In this document: positions 33,689 to 46,062 of the stretch, piece by piece
How positions within the stretch are numbered: the first letter of the stretch is position 1
How the letters are laid out: the number at the start of each line of letters is the position of its first letter
Assembly: GCA_013397795.1 (NCBI GenBank)
Contig: VZTJ01003848.1
Coordinates: 92,650-156,649 of the forward strand
Direction of reading: 5' to 3'
DNA: 64,000 nucleotides
Origin: Orthonyx spaldingii
Taxonomy: Eukaryota > Chordata > Aves > Passeriformes > Orthonychidae
Program-made: the position numbers and the translations under genes
The notes under the pieces: model-generated
Databases searched by the model: none
Seen by the model: only the letters and a program-made list of their open reading frames with translations
What the model was told of the DNA's origin: nothing

Positions 33689-36600
33689 TTGTGATCCCTA
33701 AGACTGTCAAAAATATGTTCATAAAAATTCTGTTGTAGGTCAGAGGCAGAACTAAGTCAAGCTGTGTAGCTTATGGAAACAAAGGCTTCACTGGAGTTAA
33801 TTAATTTAATTCCAATGTATGAATACTTTCATCAGCCAAAAACAGTGATTTCTTGAGACCTCTTTAATTGAGTGAAGAAAAGCAGAACAAAAATTATGAT
33901 GGGAAGCTAAACAAGATCAAATTGGAAATAAAGAACATATATCTGACAACAAACATGTCTAACCACTGGAACAGGACACAATGAAAAACAAAGGATCAGT
34001 TATCTCCTGAAGAGTTCAAAACAAGATTCTGGAGACTTTTGTGGAAATTTGCTTTATTCAAATACAAGTTCCTGAGTCCACTGATGGGGAACAATGTGTT
34101 TTCTACAATCTGTGAAATCCCAACAGACAGGCTGGATATTTCAAGCTTTTTTTTTCTATATCCATGAATTTGGCATTATCTCTTCACCACTGACATAAAC
34201 AACCAAAAAAGAAAAAGGCAAAATCTTCAGTCCTGAGAATGTTTCACAGCTCTTGTTAGTACTGAAGATGAAGTACTGACTGAAGATGAGGAAGGCAAAC
34301 TTTTTCAATTTCATGCATTGATTCAGAGCCTAGAAAAAACATAATTTGTTATATGTCTCCCTTTGTGAATGCACTGGAGGCGTTGCAAACCAGAGCTCAG
34401 CTCACTGGCAGACGCTCCACCAAGCTATTTAGCTTCCCAATCACTTACATAACTGCTTCATTGATTTCACCAAAAAACTCTGTAGTCAAGCATCAAGAAA
34501 GAAACTGAATTACTCCCACAATTGCATTCCACCATTCCCAGCCCCTCATCGCTCACTCTGCCATTTTTCCTTCCTTACCCCAGTGCTCAGAGCAGTCACT
34601 CACCATTGCAGTTGTTCTAAGCAAGGCTGTAAGACCCACTGGGGAAGAGAATTTGTTTCTTAACAAGAGTTTCTTCACACAAGGTTCAGTGAGTGTCAAG
34701 AGGTGTTTATGGTAGCTGAGTTGTGTGACTTAGTCTAACTGAGGGTGTTTGTACTTACCCTTATAACGAGAAACGTGGCCTTGACTTAAATAAATGAAGG
34801 GTTTTCTACAAGAGCAGTTTTTTATAATGATGTGTCCCTGTCATTTTTGTACAAACATATGATACTACATATATAAGATACCCAGTCTGACAAGGCTTCT
34901 GGAGGCTTTTATTCCACATCCAGAAAAGCCTCTTGGGAATAGAAAACAGAGGATGCAGTAAAAGAAGAATGAAAGGAAAAGTTTCCTCTGAACTTGTGTG
35001 GAGGGAAGAAAAAGAGGCGCATTAAATGCTCAGAAAATACCTTCCAAATAACCCAATTACCTATTTCCAATCTGCAATTCATTGACGCATTTCTCAAACT
35101 TCTCACAAAGGCTGACAAGAAGAATTTTTCCCTTTCCCTCCCCAAAGTGTACTGTTACCTAATTCTGACACCAAGATGAGAATAACTCCTAATATTTCAC
35201 TTGGATTAACAGTTCCCACCAAGTGACAGAGGCGAGAGATTTGTGCTGGAAAGTCACAATGGCAAGGCAGAATAAAAGTCTCTGCTGCTCTGAATTATTA
35301 ATAGTGCCTCTCCTCAGAACACAGCCCGGTCACACTGGGGCCTCAGGAGGAGGGAGCACAGTTTCCAGTGTACTTCAAGCCTTTTAACACTGCTTTGAGC
35401 CTACACAGCTATTTCACACCAGGGACAGTGTCAGGGCAGGGCAGACTTCTTAAAGACATATCATCCTGCTGAGGGGCATGAAATGAGGATTTCACATGGC
35501 TTATTTTGGGAAGTCATTTTCAATTGCATCTAAGTGGAGGGAGAACAGTTTAGTGCCCTCAAGCCCCTTAGATGCTGTTAAAAAATAGTAAAATTTTTAA
35601 TTATATAAGCAAACAATTATATCTGAAATGTTATGCACCGTAATTCCTTTCTGTTGGTTGTCTTTATGAAGTTTATCCCACGGGTTCAGATGTTCAGTCT
35701 TTTCCTAATACATCTTAGACCATCTTGAATGGTGTTTTTGAGGCAGAGAAGTAGCTTTTTTGAGACAACAGGAAAGTAGTTTGCTGGATGCCTGTCAATA
35801 GGTGTCCTGAAATCATTATGACTCGTGGGAAACACCAGCAAACACAACTCAGGGGTTTGTCAGTCCTGCTTTTGCTGTGTCCATATAAATGTTCTGAAAT
35901 ATAATGACCATATTTTCTAAAAAGCTTGAAGTTTAAGCTGCAGCATGCTAAAGTAAGTTGTCTCCATTGTACCCTTCTATGGTTGCTCTTGAACTATGGA
36001 AAAAGTTCTTTCTTCAGAAACTTCTTTATTTACAACTTTTCCTTCCTATTCTGTCTTTGATAGGTGAAAAGATTCAAAGTGTGATGGCTTGCAAGGGAAT
36101 CATGAATCTGTTTTTTTAGATTAATTTACCTAGACAATGTAACATTGTATTTCTGCAGCACAAGCTCACTTTTCATTCCTTTGCAGAAGCACTTAAAACC
36201 TGAAAAAAATATAAATGACACAGCAATTCCCTTTTGCACCTGGAAGGCAGGATGTAATTATTGGCCAGAGAGATGGAAAAGATGAAGCAGACACAGCTGA
36301 CCAATTTACTAATTTTGATTCCCATAGCAGCAAACAACCAGGCTCAGGGTAAATCCAGCCAAAAGCTGTTTTTTTAGGTACCCTCTTCACAATGCCACCA
36401 CAATGGAATTCAGGGATCATGTATTCAGAGCTGTGGGCACAGTCCTTCTGCACATTATGCCTGTTTTTATTGTCTTACACTGAAAACATCTAGGGCTGGA
36501 TAATCTAAACAAATTAGTTGTATGATCCAACCAAAGATTAGCATTTATTCCTGACCTCACTTGATTGATTCTAATCTATGACCTAGACCCTGTCAGCCTA

Positions 36601-37290
36601 CCAAGTCCTGCAATTTCTCTCCAAACCTGGGGACAGCTAATACTTTCCTCAGGAGTATATACATTGCATTTCTTCAAGCATTCATGGAAACCTAACTCCT
36701 TCCAGCTGTGTCTGAAGACTCCTTAATCACTTCAGGTCCCCACTCTCCTGATGCAAATCTCAGCCACAGCCATGTGGACTGGGGGAATGAATGAGCCCAA
36801 AGTTTTATTGGAACACCAGCCAGCTCAACAAAGACCTTTATTCCCAAGACAAACAGTATAAAGTGGCTTCTGGTATCTCTGACACTCCTGTGAATTCTCC
36901 TGATCTGATCTTTGCTGTTGACTTTCCCTCATGATCATCATCCTGCCAGTATTGGCAGGTCTCCAGGGACTGATCTTGGAGTTCTTCATGGTGAATCTTG
37001 TACTCTTGCTGGACTGTAGCCCTCGAGTGCGATGTTCATTCTGTGGTTACCAAAGCACTTTAGGGAGGACTGTGAACTCCATCTCCAGAGCAGTCACATC
37101 ATAACAGATACCTTCCCTGACACATCCTATGGCACTTGGCTGCATGAGATCAGGTTCGGTGCTGAAACACTAATACGCACACTTTTATGAAATTATTTTA
37201 GCAGATGAATCTTCCCACACTTGGCATTACCTGAACCCTTGTTAGAGTTAGGTGTAAATTCTTCCATTGTTTTGGTAAGACAGCTGGTAC
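33689..37290. other. Intergenic, no gene recognised
   Basis: Unique-looking A/T-rich DNA. No transposon, RNA gene or convincing coding region. Confidence 0.7.
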
Positions 37291-37695
37291 CATGAGGAGC
37301 AGCTGAGGTCACTTGGTCTCTTCAGCTTGGAGGAGACTGAGGGAAGAGGTCATTGTGGGCTTCAACATCCTCACAAGGGCAAGAGGAGGGGTAGGCACTA
37401 ACCTCTTCTCCCTGGTGACCAGTGACAGGAGCTGAGGGAATGACCTGGAATTGTGTCAGGGGAGGTTTAGGTTGGATATCAGGAAAAGGTTCTTCACCCA
37501 GAGGGTGGTCGGACACTGGAACAGGCTCCCCAGGGCAGTGGTCACAGCACCAAGCCGGACAGAGTTCAAGAAGGGTTTGGACAATGCTCTCAGGCACATG
37601 GTGTGAGTGTTGGGGTGTCCTGTGCAGGGCCAGAAGTTAGACTTGATGATCCTGATGGGTCCCTTCCAACTCAGCATATTCTATAATTCTGTGAT
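37291..37695 (+). mobile_element. CR1 LINE, 3' fragment
   Basis: Starts in the 'gaggagcagctgagg' segment. It continues through 'ggttggatatcaggaaaagg' and 'caggctccccagggcagtgg', and ends 'gatgggtcccttccaactca' plus ATTCTATAATTCTGTGA repeats. About 405 bases remain. Confidence 0.93.
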
Positions 37696-38516
37696 GAAAA
37701 TGATGGAAGTTATAAAGAGTCACAGGTACAGAAACAGAAAGAATGCAAAACTGCATGCAGAACTTACCCATGGGCAAACAGGCTCAGATCTGCTTATCTG
37801 AAACAAGCTGCCATGAAACCAAGGTGCTCTTATGTCTCACTTCATTTATAAATCAATAAACACCAAAATCTATAACATGCTGAGGGTGGTGGGGGAAAAA
37901 AGAAACAATATAAGATCCTTTTGGAGGTAGGGTACTTGAAAAAATCAGAGGAATTCAGTAGGGTTGCCTTAAAAAATGATTCTGGAAAACAATCACATCT
38001 GCTGACTGCTGCAGTCTAATTCATCTGCAAATCTGTCATGCTGCACACAGAGGAAAACCACAAGCATTAGAAATCATTCCAGTATTTTCTGAGGGATCCA
38101 TTTACTGTGTAATCATTGTTTAGGTAGCTGTGAACAACTTTCTCTCTTTCTTGCTTTACTGTGACACCCTTAAATAGTACTCAGTCTTTTACCAGCACAG
38201 AATGCTAATGTGCAGAAAGATCTGCTGTTTTCATTCCTTTACAGTGCATCATTTTTAAAAGGAGCTCTCAACTCATGTGGTCCTCTAATAAACAACTATC
38301 AGATGCTCTGCTCATGCTCAATACCCTCTGCCTTGAACAAGGAATGCAGATATGTCCAAAAATATAATGCTATTGTATTTATAGCTGAGCCAAAAATTTA
38401 GAATGCAAATTGAAGTGCATGGAAATCAACTGACTGTACTCAAAGATCACATTAGTTTCCCAGAAGGACACATAACATCTGAGGTTTTCAGGTCAGCTGT
38501 AAGACCCAAATTAATC
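37696..38516. other. Intergenic, no gene recognised
   Basis: No repeat or coding sequence identified. Confidence 0.7.
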
Positions 38517-38588
38517 TTGAGGTTTGGCAGTGAGGTTGGCTGAGATGATCTTTAAGGGTCCCTTCCAACCTAAACCAATCTATGACTC
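38517..38588 (+). mobile_element. CR1 tail fragment
   Basis: Only the last 70 or so bases: 'ggttggctgagatgatcttt' and 'gggtcccttccaacctaaac', then a degraded CAATCTATGA tail. Confidence 0.85.
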
Positions 38589-41500
38589 AATGCATTGAAT
38601 GAGAAAGACATTGAAATGAGAAAGAGGGTGGCAGGAAACAGATGACCTTTTCTAACCTGATTTCTTCTGACAATCCCCAGTATTTCCTGTGTTTCCTGTC
38701 AGCCCAGAACAAAGATTTTTTTAGTATCCTTGTCCTATACAGCAACCAGATGTGCTAGGAATACCTAAATGGAAGTAATTTAGGTATTTAGAATAACACC
38801 CAGGACATCTCCCTGCAGGATCTCAGTAAGCCCTGGACCTTACAGCACTACAGCTCTGCAGTGTGTACGTCCCTGTCATTGTCACACAAGATGCTGCAGT
38901 GGTCAACACCACTATGTTCCAGCTGCACAGATAAATCACTGCTCCCCACAATCCTTAAAGCAACCTTCATGCTATATCACAACCCACGAAATTCTGGGAC
39001 TTTTGTTGTCTCTGATCAGGAGAACATAGCCTGACACCCACCCCAGAAAATCCTGAAAACTCTACCCTGTGCCTTCTATTCTCCAAAACATTAACTTAAA
39101 TGAGCAAAACACAAGGAAATTGCTCATTCATGCTACACTTACTTTTATATTACACCAGAGGCTTCTTGATTTGTAATACTCTCTAGCCAAAATTGGAACC
39201 CCACTCCACATTGTGCAAAAAAAGTTCATTATCTCTTCAGTGCCCCTGCAAATGTTATCAGATGCAGGTCCAGGTGCAGTTACACTGTGGATGAGGGGAA
39301 GAATTCAGCAGTGCATTTGCACTACTGCAGACTCATGTGGGGTGCTGGCACCTCAGAAGGCATTGCTGAAGGAAGGGGAGCCTCCTTGGTTCTCCTCAGC
39401 TTCATCACTGCACACAGATCTAGCGTGGTGGGACTACACAAGGCTCCCTGAGTGGTCTCAGGTTCCATTAATCACTTATTAGCTACTTCTGTAAGTGTGT
39501 CTATAATGCCACCCTTGAGGAGTTTGCCACCAAAGAAACAAATGGGCTGAATAAGGAAGTGAAGAGCTCTAAGCAGCAAAGGTATTTGTCTGATGCTTCT
39601 TGGCTTGTTTGTACCAGAGTCAAAATTGCATTTCAGGTTGTTGATCCTAACACAGATGTAAAGGATGGAGTCGTTTCACTTCAGACAACATACAAGGTTT
39701 TTAAGGTTGCTACTTTGAACTGACCATACACATCTATCAAACTTTTCCTTCTCACCGTAAACAAACCCTTATAGGAGAGTTCCTGCCTGAGGAGTTTAAT
39801 CCTCTTAGAGCCTCAAAAGAGACTCATGGATTTTTGTCTGTATTCTGTCACTGTTAGAGGATTTGATTGATTCCTTCATTATTCTTCCAACTCAGAATAA
39901 TGGAGAGTGGCATTTTACTTGGAGAGATGCACATTGGCTTAAAAAAACACTCCCAGTTCATCCATCTGCTAGAGCTCTGGAGAGCTGAATGGTACTTACT
40001 GTTTTAGATGTTCAGTCTAACACAAAAAAGATTTCATTTTCCCTTGCTTTAAAGTGTTACACTGTGTTCACAGTTGTATCCCACGTGGGTTTCATTTTTG
40101 GTCTCAACCAGGGCTGGCCCAGAGCCTTTCCTGTCCTGGAAAAGATCTTGGGTTGATTCTTGCATCCCTGAATGGACAGGATCATGCCTCCACCCTACAA
40201 TGCCATAGGAGAAGCATGACTCAAAGACCACAAGGAGATGTGGTGCCCTGGTGTCAGGCAGCTGTGCTAGGAGAGCTTGCAAAGCTGCAGACAGCTCCCA
40301 GACAAGACCCAGCCTGCTGCTCACAGAGATGCACAATGTGTGGTGCTCTGCAGTGGATGCTGGACTGTGCCAGTCTGTGAGCAGCAGCAGACAAGACACA
40401 GTGGTCAGTTGTCACTTTTAGTTTGAGTCTGAAGATGACAGTTTCACTAAGAAAAAAGAAATAGGTCAGTTTGCAGCAAAAAATAAAAGGCGGGGACAGA
40501 GGCACACAGAGGTAACAACATTTTTTAGAGCAACCTTCCAGGAAGCCAAGGTTGCCTCAGTTAAGACAGCAGCTCTGTACAGCCACATCCACCTCAGGTG
40601 GGGACAGTCCACTTCTCCATCTGAGCAGCAGGTTGGAGAATGCTGGAGCTTCCCTTGGGGCAGATGCTCAGGGTTTGCTTTCTGGCAGTCAGGCACATGG
40701 TGGAGGGACGGCCAGGTCTTGAAGCCAGACCTAACAGCCCTCAGAGATGATTTTAAAAGGGGCAGTTTCTCTGCCTCCTCAGCCTCAGCTAAACTGGATT
40801 TGTTTTGGCTGCACTTGTGGCTTGCTGCAATTCACCTCTCATTCTACTGCATTCACTGTATGGAGTGAGATCCTGCTTGAGATGAACAAACCTGCTCCTG
40901 TGTCCCTCTCACTTGTGTTCTGGCATCACCCAGAGCACACTTTCTGTTAGGTACAATATGGCAACAGAGGTAGCAGAAAATAGCACAATCCTGAGGCTAC
41001 AAATTCACTGAGATTTGGGTCCAAATCCAAGCTCTAATATATTCCTTGGAAAGATGCCTTCACTTTCCTATGCTAATTTTTTGTTGTGATTTTTTTCTCC
41101 CCCTCTACTTTCTGCTTGTCATTTATTTAGAAGCTGAAACATTTAAAATGGGGAAAAATATCCCGTATATTTTAAAGGTAATTAACACGCTGGTGCCCTG
41201 GTTGCCTGCAAGGACTGCAGAACACATGAATGAAAATGCAGCTTGCTGCACAGAACCACTTTGATTAAACCTCTATTTGCATTCAGCACAGCCGCTGTGG
41301 CTCACAGACTCTCCCCCAGCAATTCGAACCAGCTATAGCAGCACCCTGACTCCTGCTTGAATAGCTCTGGGTAAAGCTGCCAAACAACACGCCCCAAACC
41401 TCCACTCCCCCCACCCCCACACGCCCCATCAGAATTCCTTTATTGCTTAGGTTGGATTTGGGGATAAAATATCCCAGAGCGAGGTAGTTTTGTTGCCACC

Positions 41501-42294
41501 GGGTCGTTCTTCAAGTGCAGCCCTTCCCGTTTGTATCAGCGCTTCCGTAAGCAAGGAGTGGTTTGGAAAGGGAAGAAGGGTTTTGAGGTAAAGCACTTAA
41601 ATTCTGAGATAACAGAGCAATTAACACTAGAGATGAAGATATTGAAGCTCAGGAGACCTTGCTCAGCTGCTGGCTGTTATCCCATGATCGGGGAGCATAT
41701 TTGAAGGTAATAGCAAATAACTTCATTAAGCTATCAATAGATTGGGAAGCTTGGAGAGCGTTTGGAAAAAAAAAAAAAAAAAATCTCTTACTCTCACCAG
41801 GTGGCTTTCTACAAGCTCGCCTAGTTCCCACACAATGGTATTTTCAGAATCCTATTAAACACAGCAGGAAACTTAAATGCTTAAATGTCCTTGGATGTTT
41901 TTGTCCTGGATTTTGGCAAACGCTTTCCTTTGCTGCCCTCTTGTGGGAGAAGAGCAAAAACACGCCCATTCAGAACAGACGTAAAAGGCTTCATTCACCA
42001 AAATATATCCTGACCTAAATTCACCTAGACTGGAGATAGAGCTCTGTGAAAGGAGCCTGTTTTATTTCATGCAGTTTCTCCACGGAGGAGGTTATCTGCT
42101 AGTGCCAGTGTCTGCAAGGTAAACCAGCTCAAATGTCAAATATCTGTGTGGTAAAAGAGCATCATCCAGGACACGTGAAACCAGCAGGAAATTATTTTTC
42201 CTTTTATGAACTGGGGCAAAAATATACGTATGTGCATACATGCAGTATATATCTATATGTACTATATACACAGGTATTACATAAATATACATTT
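38589..42294. other. Intergenic, with a CpG- and C-rich patch
   Basis: No coding gene recognised. Overlapping open frames on both strands at 40049-40399 (about 110 codons each) have no known domain. The patch 41270-41560 is richer in C and CpG than its surroundings and has two ACACGCCCC-like motifs. An A18 run lies at 41766-41783. Confidence 0.65.
41766..41783. repeat. A18 homopolymer
   Basis: Uninterrupted A run. No retropseudogene or SINE body was recognised next to it. Confidence 0.95.
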
Positions 42295-42700
42295 AACCAC
42301 GAGTACAGGCTGGACAGAGAATGGATCAAGATTATCAAAGGGGAGGAGTTCACTTCGTGGACAAAAAGCTTATTATGACTCGGCAATGTGCACTTGCAGC
42401 CCGGAAAGCCAAATGTGTCCTGGACTGCATCAAAATAAACATGAGCAGCAGGTTGTGTGAGGTGATTCTGCCCCTCCACCCTGCTCTGGTGAGACCCCAC
42501 CTGCAGTGCTGCATCCAGCTCCGGGGCCCCAGCACAGGAAGGACATGGAGCTGTGGGAGAGGTCCAGAGGAGACCCATGAAGTTGATCAGAGGGCTGGAG
42601 CACCTCTCCTATGAGAGGGGTTGTTCAGCCTGGAGAAGGCTCCAGGGAAAACTCATAGCACCTTCCAGTACCTAAAAGGGTCTGTAAGAGAGCTGGACTT
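42295..42700 (+). mobile_element. CR1 LINE, internal fragment lacking the 3' end
   Basis: Begins at the ORF2 C-terminal region ('ggctggacagagaatgg', 'ctcggcaatgtgcacttgca', 'gcccggaaagccaa', 'gactgcatcaaaa'). It continues into 'gtgagaccccacctgcagtg' and 'gagaggggttgttcagcctgg', and stops near 42700 without the 3'UTR tail. Confidence 0.9.
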
Positions 42701-44711
42701 CTGACCTCTGTTCTGAGGTTCTCAGTGGCACTTGCACTCTGTATTCATCTCACATTACAGATGACTTTCGCCTTTTCAAGTACAGTGTTATCTAAGATTT
42801 CCAAGAAGAGATCTATTCTTCAGGGTAATGAAGATTTAACTCTAAAATGAAGTTGAAGAAAGGTCATTTTGAGGTTTAGATGTTTATGGAATTGCTTGAG
42901 CTGATGAATGATGACGTTTATGTAAGTCCTTATTTATTATAAGGCAAATACTACTTTTATTTTCAGAGATGTGGTTATGACAATAGAAAGTACACTTCTC
43001 CATGTAGGCAGTCTTTGTATAAAAAGTAGGGAAGAGCAGAAAGTACGTCAAAAAAAACCAGAATAATTGTATGTTAGATGCTGTAAGGATTGCTTAAGTC
43101 CATAGGAATGTCAAAATTCTCAGGAAATTTAAGGATGTCTTGGCGCTGTGGCATCATGAACATAGAGTGTAACTTTATGGTGGTAAATCATAACAATTTA
43201 CCTGAGTATTTTATAGCTGTAGTAGGTTCCCTTTCACAGAACCAGTTTATTAACATCTTTAATTTCTGTCTAATGGTGCCACGTGCTGTTTATTTATGAG
43301 TAGCCAAATGTTATTATCCAATACAGGGTGGCCCAGAGCAGATAATGCAATCATCTCCTGACGAGCTGCAGCCAAGGCTGCCTCCAGCTTGCTCCACTGT
43401 CAAAGAAAATATCCACACACTGCGTGACATAAACCTGAGAGGCCTGAAGGTCTGCCTGCCATCCCAGTGAAACAGAGCTGTAAAAGCCTGGGGGGCTGCA
43501 GGGTTCTGTAGGCACTGCACTGCAACTAAACGTGGTCTCTCACTAAGGCACCGCAAACAGCATCAGCTCACGCTTCAATATGGTGCCTTGAGATTGTTTC
43601 TACATCTTTTTTCCTCTCCAGTTAAAAACTATCTGTCTTGGTTGACAAAGGTTGAATTCCATGAACAACAGGCAGATAGTCACATCTTTAAGAAGTGGTT
43701 GACATTTCCAAACTCTGGCAGTTTATACCACCATAAACTCTTCCCATGAGCTTTCAAGAAGATGCCCCAAGTCTGTCTTTCCCCGGGCATGGCCTGACAA
43801 TAGCCTGACAACAAAATCAAAGGCCTTTGCAGTTACCATTAACTGAAGTAGATGAAGGAGCACTCCCCTGTAAATCCACCACAAACCCACTTCAGATGTT
43901 GCTTTGGGTGATGCTGGCACATACAAGTCAGCCAACTTAGTTGTTTCAGGGTGCTTAAGAAATTAAATGTCAGCCCTAACAGAAATAGATTTGGGAGAAT
44001 ATGCCACTTCCACCTCCCCAAGATCATTAATTCATGAAACCAGTGCATTCTTGGGGTACTTCACAGCTACTTCTGAAGTAAGACCAAACATTAGATTTTA
44101 TATAAAATCCTGCTATTCTGAAACATAGTGAAGCCACCTGAGGGGATGTTTTCAAGGATCCCCATCAGCACCCTCCTATTTTCAGAGAAGAGTATCACTA
44201 CTGGTCTTCCTGTTGGACTGTGCAGTATCTCAATTTTTAGTATATGTGACTTCCCAAATCCAGAACAACTCCAAATATTTTATGGTAATGGTTCTGTGAT
44301 CATTTGGAGAAACTAAGAGCATCCTTTCTATAAATTTGGTGAATTACTTAAAAACTGTTTAAAGACGGAGACCAAAAATCCTAGAAGAGGACATGTGGTA
44401 GTTGGAGTGGGAAAGTTAGTCAGCAAGCAATTCATTCATGATGCTGGAACAATGTAGAAGAGCTATATCCTCATTAATTTTTCAGGAAGCAATAGAAAAT
44501 ATCTTGTCGAAAGTGGTAAGTGTTGTGAGCCAGAACCTTGGTTCAAGAGGGTGAATCACTGTAATGGATGCGATTCATCTACTATGAGCTTGACACTAAA
44601 ATTTAAAGTGCTCTCACTAGACTCTGCTAGAGATAATGAAGTAGGCATCACTGGGATTTTTTTCTCACAAATCATCCCAAAATATTTTTCAGTGGAGATC
44701 AGCAATACAGC
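42701..44711. other. Intergenic, no gene recognised
   Basis: No repeat or coding sequence identified with confidence. Confidence 0.7.
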
Positions 44712-44840
44712 CACAATTCTACAGATGAGATAACTAAGGCACTGAGAGGCAAATCAATTTATTCAAGGTCACACAGCAGGCAAGCAAATTCCATCCTTTG
44801 AATTGGAGACCCGAACTCTGCCCACTTGACCAAACTGCAT
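44712..44840 (+). mobile_element. Ancient MIR-like (core-SINE) relic
   Basis: The order of blocks is that of the MIR SINE core and 3' part: 'acagatgagataactaaggc', 'actgagaggc', 'aaggtcacacagcaggcaag', then 'gagacccgaactctgccc' and 'cttgaccaaactgc'. These match from memory the mammalian consensus phrases 'gatgaggaaactgaggc', 'aaggtcacacagc' and 'attcgaacc'. MIR activity predates the mammal-reptile split, and only few recognisable copies remain in birds. A related amniote core-SINE is an alternative. Confidence 0.68.
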
Positions 44841-45738
44841 AATGTTTGCATTCTCTCAGGCCAAAAATGATCTATTTGTTCCTGTAATGCCTGACATAAC
44901 TAACTGTGAGTGCCTTCCTAAGGCTGATGAATGCTATCCAGTGTGCAAAATAGTCTGGCAATTCACTGATGCTCTCCACCCTTGTGAACTCCAAGCTCTC
45001 TTTATCTCCCCTGGCCATGTAACAACACACAGCTGGAGGCAGCTCTACCTTGTCATGGAACCAGGCAAGTGTTACCATCAGTAATTTGCTGCAGTAACTA
45101 CTGTTTTGTTTACGTCAGTGACACTTATAAACTTATGCACTGCCTGTCACGTATCTCATTAACAAACAGTCCAAACATGAAGAGCAAAAACACTTGTTGC
45201 TTTGACATGTGGGGAAGGTGTGCAAAGGAAATCAGGATGCTGTTCCAAGCCAATGCAAATTTCTGTAAATCACTGATTGGTGCAAATGGGTATAGTTCTA
45301 CTGCATTGACTGATGCTACATTAATTAACACCTGCAGAAATTCTAGCCTATAAGGTACCATTTTCCTTGTGCTTAATTTAAGCAACAGCTTAACCAACCT
45401 TGTGCTCAGAGCATTAAAAACAAACCAACACCTTCAGGTCCTAATTTTCTGCAATCATTTTTTTTATGTCCTCATACAGAATGTGGCAAAATGGGAAAAC
45501 ACAATGTCAAATCACAGCTTCCCCCTCACTAGACCCAAAATAATATTTAACACCCACAAAACACAACATAAATTATGAGAGAAGGAAGTGATGCCAATTA
45601 GTATCTCACCTGTTGATTTTCAGTAATGAGCAACACATTCAGTTCTGCAGCAATTTCTGATTGCCAAACTGTATTGACAGCCCTGTTTATTCATACTTTT
45701 TGAATTTATCACATTATTTAGTCTGAGAAACCAACTCC
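44841..45738. other. Intergenic, no gene recognised
   Basis: No repeat or coding sequence identified. Short overlapping open frames on both strands show no domain. Confidence 0.7.
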
Positions 45739-46062
45739 CACCTGGCTACAACCTCCTTTCAGGGAGTTTTAGAGAATGATAACATCTCCCCTGAGCCTCC
45801 TTTTCTCCAGGCTAAACATCCCCAGCTCCCTCACCTGCTCCTCAGACTTGTGTTCCAGATCCTTCACCAGCTCCGTTGCCCTTCTCTGGACATGCTCCAG
45901 AACCTCAATATCTTTCTCTTCATGAGGGACCCAAAACTGGACACAGAATTCAAGGTGTGGCCTCAACAGTGCTGAGTACAGTCCTGCTGGTCTCTCTTTT
46001 ACTGATAACAGCCAGGATGGCCTTGGCCTTCTTGGCACCAGCTGCTGTTCATGAAAGGTGCA
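45739..46062 (-). mobile_element. CR1 LINE fragment, antisense, lacking the 3' end
   Basis: On the minus strand it encodes CR1 ORF2 C-terminal sequence (LRPHLEFCVQFWVPHEEKDI and MFSLEKRRLRGDVI). The + strand starts 'cacctggctacaacctcctt', the reverse of the segment found inside the 33.1 kb copy. The usual tail beyond it is missing. Similarity may extend weakly to about 46140. Confidence 0.9.

Noticed and set aside
41766..41783. Poly(A) tail of a processed pseudogene
   Set aside because: No gene-like body or target-site duplication was recognised next to the A-run.
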